From Scatophagus argus (Eukaryota; Chordata; Actinopteri; Scatophagidae), in NCBI RefSeq assembly GCF_020382885.2, contig NC_058506.1:10084318-10148317 (forward strand): DNA of 64,000 nucleotides. Reading direction: 5' to 3'. Below are positions 11,658 through 23,959 of the stretch, piece after piece. How positions within the stretch are numbered: position 1 is the first letter of the stretch; every line of letters begins with the position of its first letter. Below the pieces are notes generated by a model. It worked only from the letters and a program-made list of their open reading frames with translations, searched no databases and was not told the DNA's origin. The position numbers were made by a program, and so were the translations under genes.

Positions 11658-14600
11658 ATGAAGTCAGCGTTTTTGTTCTGTTTTATCATTTGGTTTGCAG
11701 ATGCGGAGCTAAAACCCCGGAGAGGTAAGACCAAACCCTGTTGATGTTCATTCTGTCCTGATCTGAAAGTCTGGGACTTATAATAAGGAAAAGCATGAAA
11801 ATGTGACTCAAATGAGGAAAGTTTTGTCGGGCTTTGCCAAAACTGAGCGGATAGTTTAAGACTGACAGAATTTGTTGCTCTAAACATAACTTTGGTGTTT
11901 TGTGGTAAAACCTTTTCACCTCATTTTGCTACAGAAGCCACTAAAAGTTATTAGTCATGACTTCTGTTTGGCTGAACGTTTAGGATGTGCTGGATCAGTG
12001 CGGTTTTCCGTGTTTTCCTCTGGTTTGCATTACCTGGAACTGATTTGTCGCTTTGACAAAATGTCTCTGACAAATGTTTACAATAGTACTTCTCAGGGAA
12101 ATTCCTTTGTTTATGCTGTTCTGTTCATCTGCGCCATATGCGTTTCTCGGTAGCCGACTGTGGCTCATCCTCTTCATTTTTGACACCCAGGGTCCGGAGT
12201 GGTATGCACTTTCAAAGACAAGACATACAACCCAGGAGACAGCTGGCATCCCTATTTGGAGCCCTTCGGACTCATGTTCTGCATGCGCTGTGTCTGCACA
12301 GAGGTGCCTTTTAATATTTACTCACTTGATCCCTTCAGAGCAAACATCTAAAGGAATATTACACTAAATTCTCTTTGCTGGCTTAATGATTTAAAAGGTT
12401 AGCTTGTGCTTGTAAACTGTACCAATGCTGTCTCTTAGACAGGCCATGTGAAATGTAGCACAATCAAGTGTCCTGCCCTGCCGTGTGAAAACCCGGTAGC
12501 CGAGCCTCAGCAGTGTTGTCCGAGATGCACAGGTAGACTGTCCTCCAAACACCTTATGGGCTCTGAGCCTGCAGAGAGAAACCATCTTCATGTGACTTCC
12601 GTCCTGTGTGATGTGTTTCCCCCTCAGATGAGCCCAGGATTCCTGCAGGGTTGAGAGCTTCAGTGAAATCCTGCAGGTATAATGGGAGTATTTATCAGCC
12701 GGGGGAGACCTTCAATAAGCACGACCTCTTCCCATCCAAGCAAAGCAACCAGTGTGTTATGTGCACATGTTCTGTAAGTTTACAGTTTACTGCTTTTGTT
12801 CTTGTCTTTTGATCTAGTGAAAAATAAATAAATAATCAGATTCAAATTGCAAACAGTATGTATGTAGGTTTATGGTTTTAAGTGACATGTGACATGAAGT
12901 AGAACTCTAAATCTCAAACGGCATCATGTGGTTAAATAGGCAATAAAAATTGAGTAAGTACAAAGAAATAGAAGAGGGGGAAAAAAAACAGGAAAATGAC
13001 ATAATTTTCTACTTATATGATAAAACCTCAAGTCTTTTCAAGTCAGTTCTTTCTTCTTAAGCAAAGTATTTAAGCTCTGCCACCACAGCTTTATTGGGGT
13101 GAAAAATCTCTAAATGAATCAGCGTTGTATAAGGAAAAAAAGCACTTAACACAGTGTCTTTCTAACAACTAGAACACATGTTTATGCTCACCAAAATGCC
13201 TTTGTATTATAAATATTGCCGTGGCCCCTACATTAACACCACGTAAAGGCCACTTTTACAACATCCCCACAACTTACAGCAGTGACCTTTATGTTGTAAT
13301 GTCTTACATTTCATAGGCCAAAAATTCATTATATGTATGTTTGAGGTTTGTGTAATGTGTATCTGTGCCTGCTAACTTCTAGCTGCTAATGCTAATTTTA
13401 ATGAGACAATTAAATCCTGGAGCTTGTGAAAGCAGCTCGCTTTGGTTTGCATGTTGCCTCAGCACAAGAGTTTGGATTAAAGTTTTAAATTAGACCAAAC
13501 AAGGGGCAGATATCAGAGGGGAAAGTGGAAGTGAAGCCAAAATTGAAATCTCCCTGGAGTCCTCCTTTAAAAGGCCACATGATGTGATGTGAGAAGTTAA
13601 TTTTACGAGTTGCTAAGTGGTGTTTGTGAACACATGTTTCTAAATGTCCAAGGAGACAACACATAACACTATAACAATTGTTAGGATGATTTCTCCTAAT
13701 GCAGTTCCTTCATGTATGTCTTAGTAACTTGTTCCATTGTCACCACAGAGTAATCTGCTCCTAATTTCAAAATGGTTTAATAATCTGCAATTGTGATTTT
13801 TGTCGAGGCTTGCAAGAGCTGCTTGTCCTTTATTGGTAGTGTTGCTGGTTCAGGTGTCCTTTAATTGCTTTCAGTTAGCAGGACAGCATGGCATCGCAGC
13901 TACGTATGAGTGTGTCTGTGTGTGTGGAAAAAGAAAATTTAATATGGGTGAAAGCCAAATAAATGTAATGTCTCATTATGTTTCTGCTGGTATTTTATAA
14001 CATTAGAGCTCAGAAGACACTGTGATTATGTTGTTCGGACTTGTTTGTTATTCCGAGTGATATAAATTCTTTAACAGGTCTGAAGACCTGCAGGAACCTC
14101 TGAGAGCAGGAAATTTAAAAAGTAAGATTTTGCCTTCTTTTCTTTTCTCAGAATGGAAACATCTTCTGTGCTCTTAAAACGTGCCAACCAATCACCTGTT
14201 CCTCACCGGTCTCACTTCCAGATACCTGCTGTTTGGTGTGTAAAGGTAGACAAACTCCTCCAAACTGTGAAATGGCTTTGCTCTCTTTCCAATCTACAAT
14301 AATATATTTAACATGTAGATAAGGCCTGCATATGTGGCAAATAGATGCTAAATTAAATTTATATTCAAAAAATGTTCACTGCAATTCATTTTGTTTTGTT
14401 TTCATCGATAATATAATCATATCATCATGATTCCATTAAAAATTGTTATACAATAATTTTGAATTCCATCCCAGCCCTATTTTAAGTGGCTGCCGTATGT
14501 GTTAATCACATTCTCTTCACTCTTGGTTTTGGTCTTCTTCTCTTTGGTCTTTAGATCATGGCACCAGTGGGTCCTCATCAGTTGAGGATGGAAACCAGCA

Positions 14601-16708
14601 GCTGAACAGAGGCGTTGTATGTTCTTTCTGATTTATCAGAAAATGAACCCATCCTAGACTATGCTTTTGTATGAAACGTCCATATCTTTGGTAATATAGA
14701 GTGGAAAATTGCAAAGTTTTCAAATTTTTCCTCAAGATCCATGGACCATTCTTGGCCTGATATTAAGCCTAAACTGCACTGTTGTTCTGTTTGAATAGTT
14801 GAAAAAAATCTGTAATGTGGGCAGTGATTCATTATGATGCTCCTTCAGCTTGGGGAAAAGCTGTTAAACGCCAAAAGCTGACTAGATGAAAGATAACTGT
14901 GTTTTATTCTATCTGTGTTTACAAAAGAGGCATTCAGTGGACCAGTGTTCTGGAGAGCAGAGCAGGGCGCGGTCCGACCGTGCCACTCCACCCAGGGTCA
15001 GGACTTCTCCCAGAGGCCTGAGCCTCAGTAAACTTAACCTCAAAGGAGCTTCAGAGACCACCGTGAAGATTTTGTTGCAGAGGAAACACCAAAGAGGTGA
15101 GACTTTGTCAAAACAAAAAGATCCTGTATAGGTATTTGATTTTATGGACATGTTCCTCACAACTTCACAATCGTTTCCATGTGGAGCACAACACTCAGAT
15201 GTTTTCCATTTCTCGCAGCTTGTTTATACAATGGCAAGACGTACTCTCATGGAGACATGTGGCACCCAGTTTTGGGGAAGGTCCTGGAATGTATCCTGTG
15301 CACTTGTGCTGATGGCCTCCAGGACTGCAAACGCATCACGTGTCCCAGTCAGTACCCATGCCAGCATCCCCTTAAATCAGTGGGAAAGTGCTGTAAGACT
15401 TGTCCGGGTAATAAAACGTGCCTCACGACATGATGAATTGTTTAAACTAACATGAGGTAGATTGGCTGTTAACATCATTCATATAACTTCTGTGTGTTTT
15501 TTCTCTCTAGAGAGTAAAGCTGAAAGTAACCAGACTCAGTGCTATCCCGGGTATAAAAACAGCCTCTTGGTGTATAAAGTAGAATCTTCTTTGAAAGTTG
15601 ACCCACCCAACACAGTGAGGATCATTGCTGTTGAAAGACAAAGTACTGCTGAAGTTGAAGTGCAAGTATGGAAGACTGGAGAAGGTACTGTAGCTATATT
15701 AAAGGAATAGTTAAAACATTTTGGTAAATGCACTTAATCGCTTTCTGGTGGAGAGTTAGCTGAGAAATCAATCTGGTGTCTGATGGATATTAAGCTACAG
15801 CTCTCAGTTAGCTTAGCTTTAGTTTAACTAAGACATAGTCTAATGCATAAAGCCCCATGAAACGAGAACTTCTGCATAGTCCAGATGATATTTTTACGTT
15901 TGGACAAAACCAGGCTGTTTCCTACTGTCTCCAGTCCTTATGCTAAACTAATTGGCTGCTGACTGTAGCTTCATATTTATCACACAGGGGTTAGCGTGAA
16001 CATAGAAGAAATCAAAACAAAAACTGTGAAAACAAACCACTACATTCATAAAATAAAATGTAAAGGAGTTTTGATTCTTCATGTAAATCAATGGGACAAT
16101 GATAAAGTGTTTAAAATATTCTGCCAGTATTTTCTTGAATGTGCACCCAAACTCTTAAATCAAAAATAGAAAAAGTTTCCTGGCAGGTTGTTGGATCAAC
16201 CAGTCAGCTTTCTTGACATACTGAAAAGGTCAGAGTATCTCTGCAGATGCATGATTCTAGCTTTAAAAGAAACGCACACTTGGACACATGCATATTTTCC
16301 AAATATATTCATCTGTTCTTTAAGACAAATATTAAAGTATTACTGCACTAATGTGTGCCTCTCATCTTTATTTTTACAGGTGTTTTACAATTAATGGAAA
16401 TTGGTGATGTTCAAAGAAAAGATATAATGGATCATCCAGAGAATTACACATTACTTACAACACTTGATGAAGGTTTGTTTCATGATGCCCTTTTGTGAAG
16501 ATCTTCCAGAACTCTTTTAATATGACCATTTGCTTTCAGTGACAATTTTATATTAATTCAAGTTCATTTTCCAGAGACGTGGAGAAAATTTAAAGAGGAG
16601 GGAGAGAATCTGAGTAAAGCTTCCCAGACCACCATTTGTGAAGACGGCATTCGGGAGATGGTAACTTTCCTAAATCCCAAGCAGAAAGACGACTTGTGTT
16701 CACCGTAA
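11658..16708 (+). CDS. chrdl2: Chordin-like 2, secreted BMP antagonist
   Basis: Eleven coding exons: 11658-11724, 12191-12303, 12439-12532, 12628-12773, 14152-14245, 14555-14616, 14928-15096, 15219-15407, 15511-15684, 16380-16472 and 16575-16708 (444 aa). Residues 1-16 are a signal peptide. Three von Willebrand factor C domains lie at about 28-90, 107-171 and 250-311. Each has the family's CxxCxC and CCxxC cysteine patterns, with motifs such as [11 protein letters not shown] and [13 protein letters not shown] basic Ser/Arg-rich linker ending [12 protein letters not shown] precedes VWC3, as in chordin-like proteins. The C-terminal region carries the conserved EVQVWK segment. Family knowledge: it binds BMPs outside the cell and limits receptor access. 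Chrdl2 rather than chrdl1 is favoured by VWC1 similarity and by xrra1 and neu3 nearby. An in-frame upstream ATG at 11550 was rejected because it would bury the signal peptide. Confidence 0.93.
15701..15990. mobile_element. Non-autonomous dispersed element in chrdl2 intron 9
   Basis: Shows the teleost repeat hallmarks GGAATAGTTAAAAC at the left end, TTAATCGCTTTCT, an internal AGTTAGCTTAGCTTTAG, then GTCTCCAGTCCTTATGCTAA and TGACTGTAGCTTCATATTTA. A related copy lies at about 49118-49466. It starts only 16 nt after the exon 9 splice donor. The right end looks truncated. No coding capacity. Confidence 0.65.
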
Positions 16709-17067
16709 TACTTACTTACCTCCTTTGACACTCTTTATGTTCCCATGACTACATGGTTCAAATACAGTACATTCTGTATTCATACATGTGGCCTTGGATG
16801 AGGAATTTCTCATTTATACAATATTGTTTATTGGTCGATACATCGTTGTTCATCATGGTAAACTCATCACATCTTTTTATTGGTAAATTATTGAGTTACA
16901 AAACACGGACCATAGCAGTTTTTAACTAACTGTCATGGTCATAAACTGGCAGATAGTTCTTCCTTGTGTCATGGTTCAAACATTTAAGCAGATTTAGGTG
17001 CAAGACATGTCAATGTCAGTGTGCATCTGCCGAATTATCAAGGACATTTATGGAACAGTGTATCTCA

Positions 17068-17073
17068 AATAAA
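17068..17073 (+). terminator. chrdl2: Polyadenylation signal of chrdl2
   Basis: AATAAA in CAAATAAATCC, 360 nt after the stop codon and the first canonical signal on this strand. Confidence 0.55.
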
Positions 17074-17883
17074 TCCTTTGCTTTAATCATATGAAAATAA
17101 TTTGTGCTCTAGAATATTATGGGCAAAGGAGCCATTTTGTTCAGAATTAAAAAGTTTTTTTAAGGATGTTACATGATGTTAACATATTTATTGTAAATAC
17201 AAATAGAGGGTTTGTGTCCTTATTTAAAGTGTACTGATTCTGTGTATATACATCTGACTGTCTGAATGTTCTTTGCATGTAGCAGAAAAAGGTTGAATTG
17301 GGGATCAGTCTGCCGGTGAATGCGCAGCTGTGTCACAACTGTGTATTTGTTAGTGTGACAAAGTCAACATAGTCACAGGCTTTTGTTTGTTATCATAGCC
17401 TAATGATATTACAACTCCATATACCAGCGATATTTGTGTTTTAAAGTGGTCATAGTTGATGTGGATGACTGCAGTATGTATCTCTGCTCACAGTTAATCT
17501 ATAAAGTTTTTCAGTGTTTTACACCAGTAAATATTTTGTCTGATTTGTTTTAAGCTGTATGACCATAGCCCACATGTCATGGAATCGTTTGCATGGAGTC
17601 AAACACGGTAAGACAATGGGAATATGTGTCTGAGACAGGCTTAAGATGTGGCTCACAACAGTTGTTTTTGAAGGCGCTGTTTGAAAAGTTGCGGACTCCT
17701 TTAAGGTCCACATGCTGGCTGCAGCAGAGTGGCCCGAACACTGTCTCTGCCTGAAGGCTTCCATTAAATACAACTCCGGAAGGCTGGATAAACTGTTTTC
17801 CCGCTGGAGATGAAATGTTATCAGAGGCATGAAAATCAAAAGCAGAAGTTCAAACTTCCTTCACCCCTCCAAACTCTCTTTTT

Positions 17884-17884
<1 letters not shown>

Positions 17885-17919
<35 letters not shown>
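17885..17919. repeat. Compound (TC)n(AC)n microsatellite
   Basis: About 11 TC units pass directly into 7 AC units. Confidence 0.9.
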
Positions 17920-20900
17920 ATATTTTCCCGACACCAGTATTTATTCTCAAAAAAAAAATAAATAAATAAATAACTTGGTGTTACTTAAAGTACCTTGATG
18001 AGGGTAAGGGTCCGATGACTCGTTCTCTGCCTCTGTCTATTATACCTGTGTGGTCATTGGACATGTTCTTCAGAATCAAAGGATTAATTTGTAAGATTAA
18101 CTGACACCAGCTGCCTCATCCTGACACTTCCAAGTTGAATCTCTCCTCTTAGTAGTTAAAATTACTCAGGATAAAACATAGGTGTCAAAAACTCTTTATC
18201 TAACATGTTACATGGTAAAAAAGCAGTAATAACTTCCCACTTAATCCCATTATTGTCTGTATGAAACCATACTTTATATAGATATATATGATTTGCTGAG
18301 AGCCTTATATATTTTTACTTTCCCTACAACACGTTGGGGAAATTAATGTTAAAATTGGTTCACTCCCACGACTCTCTCATAGCATTGTTTCCAGCTGCAG
18401 TAGCATAATGCTACGCTACGTGCTCAGGACCAAACAGCAGAGAGACAAATTTAGCAACTAGCTAGCGAGCATAGCAGCTAAATAGACATAAGAGAAAGAT
18501 ATTTTGTTTAGGAGTTGGTGGAGCCCAAAAGAGGGCTAAAAGAGAGTAAATTTACTCATATTCACCACAACAGCATCAAATAAATGCTAATGTTTCTTCT
18601 CCTATGCAGGATGTGTAATTAAGCAACTGGCAGCTGAGATGCTCGCCATCTCAAATCAAATGGTGATTTTGGGTTCACAATGTAGGGATAAACTATAGCT
18701 TGCCCTATCAGTGCAATTCTGAAAAAGCTAACACAACACATAACTTTGCATAGCTGCGTGTTTGTGTCTTCCCTTTTTCCTAGCTAGACAATGGGCCATC
18801 TCATTGTAAACCACTACAGACTAATACGTCTATGTTAAAAAATTTCTAGTGAAGATTTCGTTATTGTCAGTGGATGAGATTTGTGCTACTTGATTTAAAT
18901 CTAGGCCGAGGAGCTGAAGGAGATCAGTCCTTCCAAAATACAGCATAAAGAAAGCAGATACTATGTTATTATTATTATCATTACATAGAACCACTAAAAC
19001 AAAACCAATTTTTTGAATAATCCTGCTTGTCAGTGTCATGACAATAATGAGCTCACTGGATCCCATGTGAGCATGTTCCATGAGAGCAGTCTCTTGGTTC
19101 AGCAGCACTGTGTGCAGTCCGTCCACGGGACCGTTTGATCAACAGGTGTAAAATGATCACTGTGGTTCCCATGACTCAGTCAGTGTGCAGCGGCAGACTG
19201 GGGAGACTGAGTGGGTGCTTCAAAATAATATTGCTTCCCTTCTCTGTGAACTCCCGACGTGCTTTCTCCGTCCCCTCCCCTTCCACAATGAGTCATTGTG
19301 TTTCTTTCACACTTTGCGCCAGACAGCTCTGTCTGTCTCGCACTAAAGGCATGAAACAATATTTTGAAACAGACGCACTTCCCCTGTATGCCTTCATTAC
19401 TCTCTCAAAAAGGCCGTCATATTTTTGTGTAAACTGTTAGACCTGGCAGTTTACGATTGTCTCTCCCTTAGTTGTCCAAAGAGCCTGTTTGAGTCAAAAG
19501 GGTGAGAATGAGGTGTTCCACTTAACTGCTGCCAACTTAAATTAGTAATTAACATTTTCACATGGTCATTTTGCCATGCGGGTCATTAAATGATGAGTAC
19601 AGTGCAGGTTTAAAACAAGTTTTATTTGCAATGAACTTGCTGTATCTAGCAGTTCATGATTCAATCTCTTTGTCTGTCATTTTTGATAGAAATCCTATCA
19701 GTCCTCATTTTGTGGATGTTTATGGATTTGTCTCATGGGCCCATTCAGCTATGCATGCTTAGCCTTGGCTCTGGCAATTGTAACAGCTGGGGGCAGTCAG
19801 TAGGTATAAATCATGCAGTTGGTCAGCTCTCTGTGTATGTGTACTCCACCCAGTTACCCATGTAACCCAGATTCAGTGAGAAGTGAAGAAAATGTGAGAC
19901 GAGGGGTCACAACTTGGCCCAGTCGTTGTTGTAATATAACAAAAATCTTATTCGCTTTCATTTTATATTTCACCTCAGTCGAAGAACATCAGTTCATGCA
20001 TGTCACAGGAAAGACATGCAAGTTCATACAGGATTTACTTTATTTTTCTAGCTCTGCAAGAACCATGCTGTCTTGCAAAGGAAAGCAGCTCAGTTGAACT
20101 AATTTCAAACGATTAAATAAAACATTTCTTCATGCGCTTCAGGCAAGCAGTTCCTCGCCGATGCATACAGTGTTTGTGAGGAACTGAAGCATTGCAAATC
20201 AATCAGGCAGTCTTTTGATTCAAAGGGAGCCAAATTGTGTTAAGTTAATTAAGTCTGATAGATGTGTTTGCTTTCATAGCTGATTAAGGCGCTCAGCAGA
20301 ACCCCTGAGTTTATACTTCATCAAAATACTTCCGAAATCTATCAAGGGCCCTGTTTTTTACACCCTTACCCTCTCGTTAATTAAGTTGGCCCTGATCATT
20401 TTAGCTGATGTTTGGAGTCCGGCCAAGAAAACATGAACAATACTGGGATACATGTCATGAACACTTTGGTCTTCATCCCCTTATCCTGAGAGGCTCGGTT
20501 TAAAGTTCAAAATTTTAAACACGTGCTTGTAATGACTGTAAACTATTAAAGGCAGACCACAGCGAGATCTTTTGTTTCACAGAATAAAGAAGACCAACAA
20601 CAACTTTACAGTTATGATCTGTAATTAACGATGGCCTCTTTTCAGATGTCAGCCAGAGTATCCGAAGCCTTTCCAGGATTACATGATAAGTGTGTTACAG
20701 TTCAATTGTCCATCAAAAGAACTAATGAATAGGTCCAGTCTGCAGTGAACTCATTTGGCACTTGAGTAATGAGGAGTGTTGATGAGGTATTCAGGCCTAT
20801 TCTGGTGTCTGCCAAATCTGGTGTCTGAGTCTCCACAGGGTTATTCTCAAAGCTAAACTGTTGGCCCTCAATTTGAGAGTCAAACAAACCTTACTCAAAT

Positions 20901-21642
20901 ATTTCTCAGGGCTGATTGCAGTGATGACTGCTCCAGATGTGAAAATGTGTTGAAATACGAAGAGAAAAAAAACCGCCACACATAGATACACAAAGATGTG
21001 TCTTGCTTCAGACATAGACCATCATGCTTTTCTTCGCCATGTCTTTTGTTATTTTTGCATTTGGACAGAGTATCATGCTCTCCTGCCAGATTCTGTTATA
21101 TCACCGAGAGCATGGATGAAAATGTGTTTTCAGTTAATAACCCACCTCATCAGTTTTTCATGGTAAGAACAAAAGAGGTTACAGAGGAAAAGCTAAACTG
21201 AGCCCTTTTTGTCTGTTTGTTTATTCTGCGTTGATGTTAACGTGAAGAAGAGTCCAATAAAACTAAAATGAGACGTTTCGCTTGGCTTCACCCGATAACA
21301 TAAAGTAAAACTTTAAATCTTTGTGCTTATCAGAATTAAACTTCTGGAATAACAATTAAGAACAGCAATTGTGAGAAATAAATTACAGATATGTATGTGG
21401 TGTGATTTATCTTCAGTCTTGAAGTGATTTGTCACATTAATAGATCATTTTCACTGCTTTAGGATGCATGCCTGCATGAGGTCAGTAAGAGTAAATCATC
21501 AATATTAGCAGGCCAGATGGTGCCTGTGGTGTGTTTGTGGTGTTGTTTGAAAAGTTAAACTGTCACACTATTAAAATAATAATAATGATAATATACAATT
21601 AGAAATCAGAACACGGATGAAAGTCATGATAACAACAAAATG

Positions 21643-21990
21643 TTAAAGGTGCAGTGGACAGATTGTACACATCAAGTTCGGTTTACTCTACATGGGGTAC
21701 TCAGACCTGTGAAAGCAGTTCATGTCTCGTGTGGCTCTGACGGGAGTGCTCTGAAATCTGGAAAACAACCCTGATGATGTCATAGTGATGTCATTAGGGT
21801 TATCTCATCTTGAGTTCACAGAAAAGGCTGCATTACTGATTTAGGATGTGTAGTTTGAATGCGATGTGGGCATTTATCAGACTGGCAGGTTCTTATGAAA
21901 GACGTATCAAGTTGCATCATGGGAAATGCGGGATCCATATTCAAGATGTCCCTGGTACAACAGTTTCGGCATTTCATGTTGGGCAATTGT
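21643..21990. repeat. Possible dispersed teleost repeat
   Basis: Begins TTAAAGGTGCAGTGGACAG, a left end shared by several teleost non-autonomous elements. It contains GATGATGTCATAGTGATGTCA and TTGCATCATGGGAAATGC. Family and right boundary are uncertain. Confidence 0.4.
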
Positions 21991-23862
21991 CTGTTTTGAA
22001 TCCCCCTATGAGGAAGTGCAATACATTACTGGAATAACAGAGTGATGCTACTCAAAAAGAAAGAAAGATTTGTTTGATTTGGAGTATTTAATCACAACAT
22101 AGTGTGAACTGCTGACTCATTTGTGATCATCTGATCAAACTGCTGTATTTACTCCTCTGACTTTTGTCCTGATGCTTCTAGTAAGGTTGAGGTCAAATGT
22201 GTGGCCAGGATTCACATGATTCCTATAAGACAAAGGTAATGCAAGCTATTTGTAGACAAAGGAAGGTGTATTTATCACAAAATAACTGGCAGAAAGCACA
22301 TTCATACTTTTCATCATCTTGAAAACCAGTTTCTGCTGAGCTCCTTGGGAGCTTTGTCTGTGATGAGGTCAGTGAATGCTGACTCTGTGCCTGGAATAAA
22401 GCAGCCTTTACTGTTCATTGCTCAACACTGTAGAAAACTAACGTGTATAAATTCAGCTCTTATGCAACCGTGGATGCTTGAAGTGCTAATCATTATCACT
22501 TCAAAATGACTTTGGAACAACATTCTGGTCAGGCAAAGTAAATTCATACCAGGGCCCCGTGGCTGAATAACAAACTCCATCCATCAAATTTTCAAGGACT
22601 TTTCCTTGAGTTCTAAAAGTTTCATATGGGAGAGGCTAGATCCTGCCCCAAATGACACTGGGTGAAAGGTGGGGTACACCTGTACACCCACACTAAATTT
22701 AATAATTAAGAAGCCCTTGCGGCTATTGTGAAACAAGTAAATATGATATGTTAGTATATATAGTAATAAATTAATGTAATGAATGTGATTTTAAAATGAA
22801 ATAAAATAGAAGCATGGCATCCCATGGAATATCTCCAGTGGAGTACCTATTGATTTATTCCACCTGGGCTGAAAGTGCATTCCACATCTGTAAGCTACTT
22901 GGAGGAAAAAATAATTGAAATCAGATGAAGGACAAGGGGACAAACAACAAAAACAGAGCATGAGTAGAAATGAAAATACATTCATTGTAAGACTGAAGGG
23001 ATGTCACACATATAACTCATCAACTTGCAGTGCTATAAGACGTTCATAATGAACTGTGGGGGTCTGTTCAAACTTACAAACCCTGACTATGACAACAGAT
23101 GATCTTTCTAATGCCTGAAACAGATGATCACAACCGGCTCAACTGAAAAGTGCCAGTCATGCCTCTACAGCTTAGCTTGTTTAAGTGGCAACGCTTTTTC
23201 CAAGAACTTTTCTAGGTCGTCACCTTTTCAAGGGGATGTTACCCTGATGTGCGAATATTTTCAGTTACCACAGGGCTCATTGTAGAATTCATTATGATAT
23301 TTTATACATAATTTTGCAAACTTTCTTCACTGGTCAGAAGGTGACAGATGAAATGAACAAAGTCAGAGCAGTCATGTATAATGTGGCGTTGTTTAATTGC
23401 TTCAGGACACTTTGGCAGGGTGGAGGCTCAATGATCACTACAGGCTGGGACACTCAAGGACATGTGTTTGGAAACAGGTTGGAGCAAAGGAATCACTGAA
23501 AACTGATAAAAAAAAAATGGACATAAACAATTTCAATTGACTTTCTCCTCCAGCTGTTTATTGTCTACTGGGAAACATTTCATGCATATGCATGCATGCA
23601 TGATGGATTCATTCTGGCTGTATAGCAGCGGTGCTGCAGCTGCTCCAAACCTTCACTCTGTCCTTGTCGTATAAATGCAGACATTCTCCCCACGCAGAGA
23701 ACACTGTGTGTCTAAACCTCCCGAAGATAACATCATAGAGGCTGAAGCTTCCGTATATCACAACATAATAATGACTGCTACAGGCAAGGCTGGGTTTCCT
23801 GTTGGTTAACTTCAAAATAAAGTTATGAGAAATCAGTCAACGTGCAAGATTCACTCACCACT

Positions 23863-23868
23863 TTTATT
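23863..23868 (-). terminator. xrra1: Polyadenylation signal of xrra1
   Basis: AATAAA on the minus strand, about 92 nt after the xrra1 stop codon. Confidence 0.6.
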
Positions 23869-23959
23869 TTTGACATAATGTTTTTCCATAAACTCCACTC
23901 ACACCAATTAATGTTCAAGACAAGTGGAAAACCGGTTTATGTAAGCACTTGAATATTAA

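Larger units (their letters stand above)
17100..23860. other. Intergenic region between chrdl2 and xrra1
   Basis: About 6.8 kb with no recognisable exon on either strand. In humans RNF169 lies in the equivalent gap, and I see no trace of it here. Contents: a (TC)n(AC)n microsatellite at 17885-17919, a probable repeat at 21643-21990, and an ATGC-rich palindromic patch at about 23581-23602. The stretch 20100-20700, with TTAATTAA cores and mixed composition, looks like it could be conserved non-coding DNA. Confidence 0.6.

Noticed and set aside
17100-23860. Searched for rnf169, the gene between CHRDL2 and XRRA1 in humans
   Set aside because: No RING-finger or other exon-like coding sequence was found on either strand, so it is absent here or too diverged to see.
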